IMG/VR virus record: IMGVR_UViG_3300033052_000006
Span: 1-31,302 of that record
Strand: one strand, 5' to 3'
Source: a virus
DNA length: 31,302 bases
Shown piece by piece: positions 13,850 to 21,653 of this stretch; position 1 is the stretch's first letter; each line of letters opens with the position of its first letter. A program made the position numbers and the translations under genes. The notes under the pieces were generated by a model. It ran no database searches. It had not been told where the DNA came from and worked only from the letters and a program-made list of their open reading frames with translations.

Positions 13850-15757
13850 TTAGAACGAGCCGCCGTCGATTGTTCCTGAAAGATCAGCGGTCGGAATCGT
13901 TGCGGAAGCAGTCATTGCTGATGTTCCATTGCCCTTGACGTAACCAGTCAACGTTGCCGCACCAGTACCACCGTTTGCCACTGCAAGAATACCAGAGATG
14001 AATTGAGCTTGAGTGATTGCCTGGTTTGTTGTATGCCATTGTGTAGACGATGAGCCAAACACTTCAATAAATCCACTTGCTGGAAGTGAAATCGGAGTGT
14101 TAGCAGACAAACCATCAAATGCATGACCAACTGCTGGATACACGTTAATCGCCGAGCCAGTTCGGTTGACAATGACCGCATACTTACCTGAAACTGCGCC
14201 AGGAACAACAACACCGCCAGTACCAGACGTGACAATATTAATATCGCTTGACAATGCCGTTGCTGTACCTTGAGTTGAACCCGCTGCCGCAACACCGGCG
14301 TTAGTCGAGCTTAACAAACCTGCTGCGGTAGAACCAGCCGGAATAGTAAATGCTGTTGTTAGACCTGTTAAAGTTGTAATATCACCATTGGCGCCTGATT
14401 GTGCGGCACTTAGGTTTGAACGAGCAGTAGTAGCATTGTTTGCACCGGTACCACCGTTTGCTACAGCAACAACACCGGTCACGTTTGCAGCATTACCAGA
14501 AATGTTTGTTGAGCCTAGGGCCGTAGCGATCTGAGCACCAGTCGCAGCAGTAAATGCCGAAGTACCGTTACCGTAAACCACACCGGTCAACGTTGTTGCA
14601 CCAGTACCACCCTTCGAGACTGAAATCGTTGTACCGCTCCAAGTACCAGTCGTGATCGTGCCAAGCGTTGTAATCGAAGTTTGACCGACATAGGAAGAAG
14701 AGATATCGACACCAGAACCAGAAACCGAAATGCGGTTAGTCGTGCCTAATACGCTCAACGTGTTGCCAGATTTTGATAGACCGTTACCAGCTGTAATCTG
14801 ACCTGCACCAGAGAATTGGGTGAACGTTAGAGCAGTCGAACCTAGAGTGATTGGTCCATTCGTTACTAAAACAAATCCATTGTCGCCGTTGACTGTACCA
14901 TCCGTGACAAAGGTAAACATACCTGGCGTAACTTTAGCTGAAGTATCAGCGTCAGACGAGCGAGACCAAGCGCCAGATGCAGCAACATAAATCCCGTTTT
15001 CGGCACCAGCGGTTTGATCCTTTAGCAGGACACGATCGCCAGAGGCAACAGTAATGCCATCAATGGTAAGTAGGCCACCAGTCGCGAAGTCGATGTTAGA
15101 GCCAGTCGAAGCAACGCGAACAGAGTCTTTCACATCCAAGCTTTGCTGAATCGCATCAACGTATTGCTTGGTTGCAGCGTGGAGAGCTTGGGTTGGGTCA
15201 CCTGACAACGTTAGGTTGCCAGTCATGGTTCCGCCAGCCAATGGCAATGCACCAAGGTTTGTCAGAGCTGCTGGTGCCGATGTTGCGCCAGTACCGCCAT
15301 TAGTGATTGCAACTGTGCCAGTTACGTTGGCTGCTGTTCCAGAGACGTTACCAGTGATGTTCGCGGTAATTGTACCAGCAGTAAAGTTTCCTGAGGCATC
15401 TCGAGCAACAACGGTAGAGGCAGTGTTTGCGCTCGTTGCGTTTGAAGTAATGACACCAGTGCCAGAGTTGTAAGACAATCCAGTACCAGACACGCTGATT
15501 GCTGATCTAGCACGAGTGTTTGTGAAATACTGGTTAGTGGACTCAGCAACATCTGACGTGCTAAGAGTAATGTCGCCAACACGCCCAGCAACCGTATAAA
15601 CAGGACCAATCTCAACAACTGAAGCTGATCCGTTATTTTTTAATAGGTACAACTTACCGTCATAGGTATTAAGCGCGATTTCACCAAGCACCAAATCCGA
15701 AGTCAAAGGGACTTTGGCTGCAGTTGCAGATCGCTTCAAGAGAATTGAATTAGCCAT
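13850..15757 (-). CDS. Tail fibre / adhesin protein B
   Basis: 635 residues. The N-terminal 75 residues match fibre A closely (ILLKRSATAAKVPLTSDLVL, VYTVAGRVGDITLSTSD). A segment around residues 175-195 (LPLAGGTMTGNLTLSGDPTQ, HAATKQYVDA) is the common phage tail-fibre repeat. Four copies of a GGTGA motif are spread through the protein, two of them followed by TLTG-V/Y-x-GNGTSA. Residues 487-578 hold the same module that ends fibre A, here followed by about 55 more residues finishing in IDGGSF. Long side-fibre or baseplate-attached fibre is likely. Confidence 0.85.
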   Translation of the reverse strand: MANSILLKRSATAAKVPLTSDLVLGEIALNTYDGKLYLLKNNGSASVVEIGPVYTVAGRVGDITLSTSDVAESTNQYFTNTRARSAISVSGTGLSYNSGTGVITSNATSANTASTVVARDASGNFTAGTITANITGNVSGTAANVTGTVAITNGGTGATSAPAALTNLGALPLAGGTMTGNLTLSGDPTQALHAATKQYVDAIQQSLDVKDSVRVASTGSNIDFATGGLLTIDGITVASGDRVLLKDQTAGAENGIYVAASGAWSRSSDADTSAKVTPGMFTFVTDGTVNGDNGFVLVTNGPITLGSTALTFTQFSGAGQITAGNGLSKSGNTLSVLGTTNRISVSGSGVDISSSYVGQTSITTLGTITTGTWSGTTISVSKGGTGATTLTGVVYGNGTSAFTAATGAQIATALGSTNISGNAANVTGVVAVANGGTGANNATTARSNLSAAQSGANGDITTLTGLTTAFTIPAGSTAAGLLSSTNAGVAAAGSTQGTATALSSDINIVTSGTGGVVVPGAVSGKYAVIVNRTGSAINVYPAVGHAFDGLSANTPISLPASGFIEVFGSSSTQWHTTNQAITQAQFISGILAVANGGTGAATLTGYVKGNGTSAMTASATIPTADLSGTIDGGSF

Positions 15758-15785
15758 GTATTATTTTTCTTTAATGGTTGCTTGG

Positions 15786-15793
15786 TATTTATC
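15786..15793 (-). promoter_or_regulatory. T4-type late promoter core GATAAATA
   Basis: On the leftward strand it is 29 bp before the fibre B ATG at 15757, in the 59-bp gap after fibre C. Confidence 0.6.
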
Positions 15794-15816
15794 CAAATAG
15801 TTACAAAATGTAATGC

Positions 15817-16533
15817 TTAATACACCCCTCCGTCGACATCACCATTGATGTCAGCCATTGTTAGAGTGATAACGCCAGTACGTCCTGCAACAGATAGAAC
15901 TTCATATGCGGTACCATCTAGCTTGTCCCAAGTCGTGCCGTCAAAAATAACAACATCACCAACGTTCCAGCTATCCAAACCATTTAGGTTGGTGTTGCCA
16001 GCAACAGAGACCTTGTAGTAATGACCTTTTGTTCCAACGCTAGAAGTTAGTGTTGGAGTGTTGGTTCCAGCGTTCCATGTTCCTTGATAGACAACAGAAC
16101 CAACCACTGCAGCAGTCAGTTGTGAAGCTGGGAGGCGCCCAGTTGCATCAAGAGTAGCTAGGCCATTTGCTGCGCCACGAGTAGCGGCATCAGCAGGAGT
16201 AAATCCAAGGGCGTTTGTGACATCAGTCGAAACTAAAGGACCGCCATTGACAACTCGTCCTTTTGCATCGACTGAGACTTTGGTGTACGTACCAGCAGCG
16301 ACACCAGTGTTGGACAATGATAGTGCAACAGAACCATTTACTGCTGTTCCGATGACATCACCGGTAAATTCCGAAGCACCTGCGCCAAGCTCAATGATCG
16401 TCGCGGTGCCATCATCCTTGCGCATGAACAGCTTACCATCATACGTGTTCAATGCCAATTCACCTAAGATGAGATCGGCTGTGGTAGGAACCTTTGAAGG
16501 CGTTGACGTGCGCTTAATGAGAATATGAGACAT
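15817..16533 (-). CDS. Short tail fibre-like protein C
   Basis: 238 residues. The N-terminus (HILIKRTSTPSKVPTTADL, GELALNTYDGKLFMRKDDG) is homologous to the first 50 residues of fibres A and B. The central region has NALGFTPADAATRGAANGLATLDATGRLP, a common linker of phage fibres, and a YQGTWNA...GHYYKVSVAGN module frequent in tail proteins. The VAGRTGVITLTMADI motif, N-terminal in fibres A and B, appears here at the C-terminus just before the final DGGVY. AAGGA ribosome site; 10 bp downstream of the preceding gene's stop. Confidence 0.82.
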   Translation of the reverse strand: MSHILIKRTSTPSKVPTTADLILGELALNTYDGKLFMRKDDGTATIIELGAGASEFTGDVIGTAVNGSVALSLSNTGVAAGTYTKVSVDAKGRVVNGGPLVSTDVTNALGFTPADAATRGAANGLATLDATGRLPASQLTAAVVGSVVYQGTWNAGTNTPTLTSSVGTKGHYYKVSVAGNTNLNGLDSWNVGDVVIFDGTTWDKLDGTAYEVLSVAGRTGVITLTMADINGDVDGGVY

Positions 16534-16542
16534 TTTTAATCC

Positions 16543-16866
16543 TTAGAAGAGACCACCATCAACCGTATCAACAGTGTCAAGCACAAACTGTTGAGTTGCG
16601 ATGACATTGGTATCTACGCGAAGACTGACAACGCCATTTGTTCCACCACCAATCAATCCAGTCCCGGCTAAAACTTCGGTAACATCACCGGTAAGCCACT
16701 CGGTTCCGTTGAATGTGTACATCCCTGGATCGTATCCAGTGAGAGCGACCGACAAATAGACCATGCGACCGGGCGTAAGGTCTGTGGTCGGAAACGCGGT
16801 AACTGACTCAACTTCGAGATTCTTAACGTCTGAGGTGTCAACTAAATTGAGACCATCGATTAACAT
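16543..16866 (-). CDS. Small fibre-associated protein with DGGLF end
   Basis: 107 residues with AGAGGAA before the ATG. The middle (PGMYTFNGTEWLTG) looks like a small beta domain found in tail proteins, and VLAGTGLIGGGTNGVVSLRVDT is typical fibre shaft sequence. The C-terminal DGGLF matches the ends of fibres B and C. Likely a small fibre or connector subunit; no exact family recognised. Confidence 0.75.
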   Translation of the reverse strand: MLIDGLNLVDTSDVKNLEVESVTAFPTTDLTPGRMVYLSVALTGYDPGMYTFNGTEWLTGDVTEVLAGTGLIGGGTNGVVSLRVDTNVIATQQFVLDTVDTVDGGLF

Positions 16867-16875
16867 AATTTCCTC

Positions 16876-17088
16876 TTATAGTAAACGCGCTTGTCCAGTT
16901 CTATTTGATGAAAATCGAATCTCGACTGTGTTCATGTTAATAAACAGAATGTCAAGAGGAATAATCTTCACCAAAGAACCATTGTCATACACCAATACAT
17001 CAACAACCGGATAGGTGTTGAGATTGTGAGTAACTGTCCAGACCTGTGCAGCGACTGTCTGAACGTGTTCATAAGCAGTAATACACAT
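16876..17088 (-). CDS. Single-domain tail-associated protein (HNLN domain)
   Basis: 70 residues with an AAGGAG ribosome site. The core VWTVTHNLNTYPVVDVLVYDNG followed by ...NTVEIRFSSNRTGQARLL is a small beta domain that also appears inside the gp6-like protein and at the C-terminus of the 466-residue structural protein. Here it is the whole protein, which suggests a small adaptor on the tail or fibre. Function not proven. Confidence 0.75.
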   Translation of the reverse strand: MCITAYEHVQTVAAQVWTVTHNLNTYPVVDVLVYDNGSLVKIIPLDILFINMNTVEIRFSSNRTGQARLL

Positions 17089-17097
17089 GATTACTCC

Positions 17098-17316
17098 TTA
17101 TGGACGACGAGTTGCTGTGGTGAGTTGCTTAATTGCAGTATTGAATGCAACTGGTTCTACTAGAAGATTACCAAGATCGTAATCATCTACTGTTTTCGCG
17201 TCTACATTTTCGAAAATGAACGTACCTTTGTTTCCGTTCTTTTCGATATGCGACAATTTGGCGCCCAATACTTTCAAAGAAGCAGCCAAGATGATGTCTG
17301 TTGTACGTAATTCCAT
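17098..17316 (-). CDS. DUF5659-like small phage protein
   Basis: 72 residues. The pattern TTDIILAASLKVLGAKLSHIE...GTFIFEN...DDYDLGNLLVEPVAFNTAIKQL fits the small DUF5659-type proteins found in phages: alternating A/L in the first helix, a beta strand, then VEP and a last helix. No known function. It is the first gene of the small leftward cluster that leads into the fibre genes. Confidence 0.65.
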   Translation of the reverse strand: MELRTTDIILAASLKVLGAKLSHIEKNGNKGTFIFENVDAKTVDDYDLGNLLVEPVAFNTAIKQLTTATRRP

Positions 17317-17389
17317 TTTGAGTATCTCGGTTAATGGTTGGTGGATGCAGTTGCGGCATCCGGCGCGACCCTATGTATGTTATAGTTAC

Positions 17390-17397
17390 TATTTATT
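17390..17397 (-). promoter_or_regulatory. T4-type late promoter core AATAAATA
   Basis: Leftward box 74 bp before the ATG at 17316. The leader between them contains a small stem (GGATGC 17343-17348 / GCATCC 17356-17361). Confidence 0.5.
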
Positions 17398-17438
17398 GGT
17401 TTGAGGCTTTTTCCAGAACAAAGTTTTAGATTCTGGTG

Positions 17439-17444
17439 TACAAT
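17439..17444 (+). promoter_or_regulatory. Possible sigma70-like -10 box TACAAT
   Basis: Located 32 bp before the rightward ATG at 17476, with no convincing -35 hexamer. It is a candidate only, offered because this gene lacks a NATAAATA box on its strand. Confidence 0.3.
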
Positions 17445-17475
17445 AGGTCATAAGAAGCTTGAACTGGAGCAAGTC

Positions 17476-17721
17476 ATGCCGTCCTACAACTTAGAAGAGG
17501 CCAATGCAATCAGCGAAGAGCTGCCAAATCGCTGTGCAGTCAAGCTGATGTTTACAGAGAATGGAGTTGGAGAAACACTTCTCGTGATTGTCGATGATCA
17601 AGAAGCTGGCACAACGACCTACTATGGAACGTTAAGCCAAAAGCCAAAGATGCTCAAGGGAGTTGGGATTGGTGATCCGATCCAGTTCACAATCATGAAC
17701 GTGTTCGAGATCATAGAATGA
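17476..17721 (+). CDS. Isolated small rightward gene, 81 aa
   Basis: I place the start at ATG 17476 (MPSYNLEEANAISEEL...) because a GGAG site lies 6 bp before it; the same frame is open from a TTG at 17401 but without a ribosome site. The second half (YYGTLSQKPKMLKGVGIGDPIQF..MNVFEIIE) resembles a small beta-barrel pattern of G-x-L-x-x-x-P followed by GD-x-I-x-F seen in DUF2314-like proteins; this is weak. It runs against the flow of the late block and ends in its own palindromic terminator, so it is probably an early, independently expressed gene. Confidence 0.7.
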   Translation: MPSYNLEEANAISEELPNRCAVKLMFTENGVGETLLVIVDDQEAGTTTYYGTLSQKPKMLKGVGIGDPIQFTIMNVFEIIE

Positions 17722-17747
17722 AAAATGGGACCGTACGGTCCCATTTT
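17722..17747. terminator. Perfect 26-bp palindromic bidirectional terminator
   Basis: AAAATGGGACCGT and its exact reverse complement, with A and T runs on the two sides. It lies between convergent genes: it starts right after the TGA of the rightward gene and ends 3 bp before the stop of the leftward 17751-18332 gene. Confidence 0.9.
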
Positions 17748-17750
17748 AGT

Positions 17751-18332
17751 TTAGCTGACAGAAATCGTCAAGGTGTAGGTAATCAAGATACTGCGGTTCG
17801 CAGTCTTTTCAACTGGGCTGAAAATCAAGTGCGATAGCAACAATGGTGGCGTATCGTTTGTGTACAAACCAAGCTCATCAAACGTGTATGTGCTGTCTGG
17901 GTCGGTCGTTGCGTTATCGCTCGGCGCTTGACCAGCTGGTTCATCCGCAGTCAGTTCCAAAGTGCAAGTCACAATTGAAGTAATCGAAGGCGAAGGCGAA
18001 GCGGCCGAGACCACCGAGTTACCAGCCGCAACAGAGATATCGTGGCTGTCAATGACTTCCGAATAAGTCTCATTGTACAGAGTTGCGTTGACACCAGTCA
18101 CGTTTGGTGGAAGATACGAGATGTTCAAGCTTGCATCGATGTGTGTGCCACCATTACCAAGAGCCATGCCGTAAACCCAAGCATTGGATTCATGCGCCAA
18201 CCCTCTAGCAATGACACGGGCCATGTTTTGCGGGTGAATCGCATTATCCTTGTCGACCAAAACTTCGCCGGTTTCCTTGTCAACCATCTTGACGTGGCCG
18301 TGAACTTTCGTGTTTAGAAGGGACGTAATCAT
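17751..18332 (-). CDS. Virion structural protein (tail/baseplate, 193 aa)
   Basis: 193 residues. The pattern HPQNMARVIARGLAHESNAWVYGMALGNGGTHID near residues 33-65 and the end YTFDELGLY...LLSHLIFSPVEKTANRSILITYTLTI are typical of a tail-associated structural protein seen in large myoviruses. Two beta-rich parts are joined by an Ala/Ser-rich linker. A GATAAATA box is 25 bp before its ATG. It follows the 466-residue structural gene, which supports a baseplate or fibre-connector role. I cannot assign it to a numbered T4 protein. Confidence 0.75.
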   Translation of the reverse strand: MITSLLNTKVHGHVKMVDKETGEVLVDKDNAIHPQNMARVIARGLAHESNAWVYGMALGNGGTHIDASLNISYLPPNVTGVNATLYNETYSEVIDSHDISVAAGNSVVSAASPSPSITSIVTCTLELTADEPAGQAPSDNATTDPDSTYTFDELGLYTNDTPPLLLSHLIFSPVEKTANRSILITYTLTISVS

Positions 18333-18356
18333 TTTTGTTCCTATTATTGTTGTTTT

Positions 18357-18364
18357 TATTTATC
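18357..18364 (-). promoter_or_regulatory. T4-type late promoter core GATAAATA
   Basis: On the leftward strand it is 25 bp before the ATG at 18332, with AGGA between. It lies in the 42-bp gap after the 18375-19775 gene. Confidence 0.6.
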
Positions 18365-18374
18365 AGCTTTCAGT

Positions 18375-19775
18375 TTATACCAAACGGATGACTACTGCAC
18401 GTGGCGCCGATAGAGTCACAAGAATGACGCCAACTGTTGGGTATACGACCGATTGCGGCAAGAGCATGTGATTATCCCAGTACACAGTCACAATTGGGTT
18501 GTAGCCATAATCATGAACGATTTCAATTGTGGTCATCGGATCATTGACATAAATCAATCCATTACCATCTGGTATGTAAGAACCAATTACGAAAGTCTTG
18601 GTGTCATACGGAGTCGTATCAAACAACTCAGTATCATAGCCAGTCGACTCAGTTACCTCAATACGCAGATAATCACGAACACGAGCATCTGGGACTTCTG
18701 TCGTATTGGTCTCGTGGATATTGAACAGACGATAGTAGCCAAGTGTCACTTCACCAGATGGCGAATCATACGAGACCGTATCGTAATCGTTGATGTCGTA
18801 ATATCCAGTCTTGTCCTTATTAATGTCAATCCCGAAGATCGTAGAGGCCGAGGTATCGAATGGGAAGACATCGTAGCCATAACCATCCAAGTTCGAACCA
18901 GGATTATCCTTCCAAGTTCCCGGATCAACGATCCATGCATTGACCGAATCAGAGAACGAAACCAAGTCCTTGACTTCAAAGGTCTCAGTAAACTTGGTTT
19001 GAGTCCAACCATTATAGGCTTCACGCTGCTCGACACGAATCCAAACATTAGTATTCAGCGATGGGGCTTTGATGAAGTCAAAGACATAATATGGCTGACC
19101 CTTCGAGTTATTGACGATTCGGACATACCCGATTGGCGATAGGAAAATGTCAACCGGAATATCCGAATTGAAGGTCCATTCAGTATTTGTGTCATCGAAA
19201 ATCTGCTCGTCAAATGGCATAATCGCGTATGCCGCATCTTGAGGCAGATAACTCAAGGTGTATTGTTGCCAAACGATTTCTGACGTCCCTAGGCCAATGA
19301 AGACACGATCCGATACAGTCCAGTTTAATTGAACCTTCGCGTTCAAGGTCGGCGTGTAGAGCGGCTTAAATGTGACCTCAGTACGATCTGCGTTCAGAGT
19401 GTAGTGATGGTTCAGAACTTGTAAGTCACCGTTGACCGAAACCTGGATGGCATCGTTGGCTGGAACCAGATAGACACCAGGACGCCCAGGAACGGCGTCA
19501 GTGACACCGACACGGATATCCTGATGGTAATCTTCAGAGTATCGAGGAAAGACCGCTGCTGGGATCTGATAGCGGGTTCTCTTGCCATCAGAGACTTTAC
19601 GAAGTTCCCAAACGCTTGAGAACTTCATGTCCATCTTTTCCGCGTCCGTCATAGTGACGAACATGTTGTCATTAGTCTGGTACTCTACCGTGACTTCTGT
19701 TAGCTTCGAGTGGAACGGCTTAATATCATTGATGTATGATACTAGGCTTGTTACATCGTTTAGGTCTGATCTCAT
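18375..19775 (-). CDS. Virion structural protein (baseplate wedge candidate, 466 aa)
   Basis: 466 residues, beta-rich, many aromatic and Asp residues. Near the N-terminus it has YINDIKPFHSKLTEV, a motif I associate with structural proteins of giant myoviruses. Around residues 290-365 there are repeated Tyr-Asp segments (YGYDVFPFD, GYYDINDYD, YDTELFDTTPYDTK). The C-terminal 70 residues (IEIVHDYGYNPIVTVYWDN...VTLSAPR) are a version of the HNLG-type domain also found in gp6 and in the 70-residue protein at 16876. Its start overlaps the upstream stop by 4 bases (ATGA). By position it could take the place of T4 gp8; this is inference. Confidence 0.75.
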   Translation of the reverse strand: MRSDLNDVTSLVSYINDIKPFHSKLTEVTVEYQTNDNMFVTMTDAEKMDMKFSSVWELRKVSDGKRTRYQIPAAVFPRYSEDYHQDIRVGVTDAVPGRPGVYLVPANDAIQVSVNGDLQVLNHHYTLNADRTEVTFKPLYTPTLNAKVQLNWTVSDRVFIGLGTSEIVWQQYTLSYLPQDAAYAIMPFDEQIFDDTNTEWTFNSDIPVDIFLSPIGYVRIVNNSKGQPYYVFDFIKAPSLNTNVWIRVEQREAYNGWTQTKFTETFEVKDLVSFSDSVNAWIVDPGTWKDNPGSNLDGYGYDVFPFDTSASTIFGIDINKDKTGYYDINDYDTVSYDSPSGEVTLGYYRLFNIHETNTTEVPDARVRDYLRIEVTESTGYDTELFDTTPYDTKTFVIGSYIPDGNGLIYVNDPMTTIEIVHDYGYNPIVTVYWDNHMLLPQSVVYPTVGVILVTLSAPRAVVIRLV

Positions 19776-21583
19776 TGCGTTAAACCATAAGTGGCGAATA
19801 GTCTGATCGAATGCGCTGCAATCATCGATGTTTTGAAGATGTCAGTAAATTCGTAGTTCTCGGCTAATGCGTCATACAAAACAGTAAAGAAGATTTCATT
19901 TACCTGTTTTGGTTTGGCGTTCGCCCAAATGTTATTCATCGTCTGTCTGATCAACGCCGAGGTCGAGAATAGGTCCTCGATATTCGAAGCATCAATGAAA
20001 CTAATTGGATCTGGAACCTCTTGTCCACCATTAGCCTGAGAAATCGCGGTCAGCGAAGTATTCAAAATCGCGTACTTAATTGAGTTCAAAGCTAGATCTT
20101 GGTCGACAAAGGCTTGGCCAGATTCAAAGCCATAACGAGTTCTCGTTCCATTACGCTCATCATATGCGATGTTTGCAAGTGATGGAACTGGATCTCCAAC
20201 TGCACTGAATCCACAAGCCGCATCGGTAAGAATATCCCAGAGCTGCTTTGGAATCAATGTGTTCTGCTGTTCTCTAATCAGTGTCCATTCAGTATGGACA
20301 TTCTTCAACTGAATGTTACGCGGATCGTCACGCAAAATAAAATCGCGAGTGAAACGAACCTTGTACGTATCATCCTCAGTCACATAGTTGTTCAAACCAA
20401 CCCCAATGACTTGATTGTAATATGGAGTCGATGTGCCAGACGGATTCGTAATATTCTGCAAAATCACATATGGATCGGTATTCTGCTTCAACGCGTTCTT
20501 GGCCGATTGAATCGACATTGAACGACCTTTAGTCGCCAAGTTCTTATTCTTTACCCAGAAGTAGTACAGCGTGTTCGTGAGAACACCAGAATCATTTCTG
20601 ATTTCTCTTACAGTATATTGATAGTCGTATTTATACTGTGTGGTCTGAAGAGGATTATCGCTCGTTGGGTTTGCATCCGGATCAAATGCCAACTCAGTTG
20701 TCGTTGGAGAATATGCCTTCAAGATCACAGTGACCTTGTCACCTAGATTGATAGTTAATCCAGAACAATCCACTACGTTCTTTGATACAGTTACACCAGA
20801 CAATGTCTTGTACTGACCATTGACATACAATGTCAAGCGATCAGACGGAACGGTCGTCTCATTCTCAAATGTGAACGTGACCGATTCAGGCGTTCCATCA
20901 TACTTGCCTTGCTTCTTGGTGTCGTCAATCAGATCAAACTCGCCCCAAGTGTACGTGAAAGAATTTGCTTCAGTTCCAGACGGCAAAGTCAAAGGAGCTT
21001 TCGCATCAGCTTTGATTTCAGTGACGACTGCAGTCGAGAGCAATGGCACATCGCCAAAGTCGCCGTAATAAGGCTGCCACTTGTTGTTCGGCGCTGCAGT
21101 GTCAGCAGTCAAATCGGATTGGGTTGGTGTGTCGTAAAGAACCCAGCCCTGGTAATCGCCGAGAGACAAGTCAGCATCGGTTCTAGCAGGAAGGGTTGCT
21201 GCACCAAAAGGGATCGTGACGTCCACCGGCACAGCGGCACGGACGTGAACATCTGAGGCAGTACAAACGGCATCAGCAATCGCATTGGTACGCTTTGCGA
21301 TTGTATCGAAAAGGGTATGTGTGTAGTCGACAGTCGTTTCGCCAGAAACCTGGATGCCCATGACATCGAAGAGTAATGTGAAGACAGCATCTTCTTCGTT
21401 TGCAACATCATCGACTAGGAGGGTTTGCGTCAAACCAGTGCTAACATTCGTGCAAGTCACTAGCGCAACCCCAGAGCCATTCACTGTTTTGGTGAATGAA
21501 AGTTGGCCGACCATATCCGAAGAGAACGTTGCCTCTTCGTATCGGCTAGCACTGAGATTTTTGATTAGATGAATACTTGGCAT
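19772..21583 (-). CDS. Virion structural protein (603 aa)
   Basis: 603 residues. The N-terminal half is beta-rich with a small domain SDRLTLYVNGQYKTLSG, and the C-terminal half is helical (ANIWANAKPKQVNEIFFTVL type segments near residue 560). No catalytic motif. It lies between the 1899-residue protein and the 466-residue protein and is translationally coupled to the latter. It has a TGTAAATA late-type box 29 bp before its ATG. A baseplate or tail structural role is inferred from neighbours, size and promoter type. Confidence 0.75.
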   Translation of the reverse strand: MPSIHLIKNLSASRYEEATFSSDMVGQLSFTKTVNGSGVALVTCTNVSTGLTQTLLVDDVANEEDAVFTLLFDVMGIQVSGETTVDYTHTLFDTIAKRTNAIADAVCTASDVHVRAAVPVDVTIPFGAATLPARTDADLSLGDYQGWVLYDTPTQSDLTADTAAPNNKWQPYYGDFGDVPLLSTAVVTEIKADAKAPLTLPSGTEANSFTYTWGEFDLIDDTKKQGKYDGTPESVTFTFENETTVPSDRLTLYVNGQYKTLSGVTVSKNVVDCSGLTINLGDKVTVILKAYSPTTTELAFDPDANPTSDNPLQTTQYKYDYQYTVREIRNDSGVLTNTLYYFWVKNKNLATKGRSMSIQSAKNALKQNTDPYVILQNITNPSGTSTPYYNQVIGVGLNNYVTEDDTYKVRFTRDFILRDDPRNIQLKNVHTEWTLIREQQNTLIPKQLWDILTDAACGFSAVGDPVPSLANIAYDERNGTRTRYGFESGQAFVDQDLALNSIKYAILNTSLTAISQANGGQEVPDPISFIDASNIEDLFSTSALIRQTMNNIWANAKPKQVNEIFFTVLYDALAENYEFTDIFKTSMIAAHSIRLFATYGLTQ

Positions 21584-21604
21584 AAAGTCCTATCTTTTAT
21601 TGTC

Positions 21605-21633
21605 CATCTGCTATTTACAAGAAATAGCAGATG
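21605..21633 (-). terminator. Perfect 12-bp hairpin after the giant structural gene
   Basis: CATCTGCTATTT / AAATAGCAGATG with a 5-base loop, in the 70-bp gap between the 1899-residue gene and the 603-residue gene. There is no T-tract on the leftward strand, so it may be a weak terminator or an RNA 3'-end protector. Confidence 0.55.
21612..21619 (-). promoter_or_regulatory. Late promoter variant TGTAAATA inside the hairpin
   Basis: On the leftward strand it lies 29 bp before the ATG at 21583, the same spacing as other boxes, but it is one base off consensus and lies within one arm and the loop of the hairpin. Confidence 0.45.
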
Positions 21634-21653
21634 TCCCAAAATGAGCTTTATGT

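Noticed and set aside
11828-15757. Diversity-generating retroelement acting on the fibres
   Set aside because: The fibre N-termini recall Mtd-like proteins and modules are duplicated, but no reverse transcriptase or template repeat is present and the copies differ throughout, not only at adenines.
13850-15757. Regular repeats that could be a CRISPR-like array
   Set aside because: The repeats encode GGTGA motifs within one long reading frame with irregular spacing, as in fibre shafts.
17401-17475. TTG start extending the rightward gene by 25 codons
   Set aside because: No ribosome site precedes the TTG, while GGAG stands 6 bp before the ATG at 17476.
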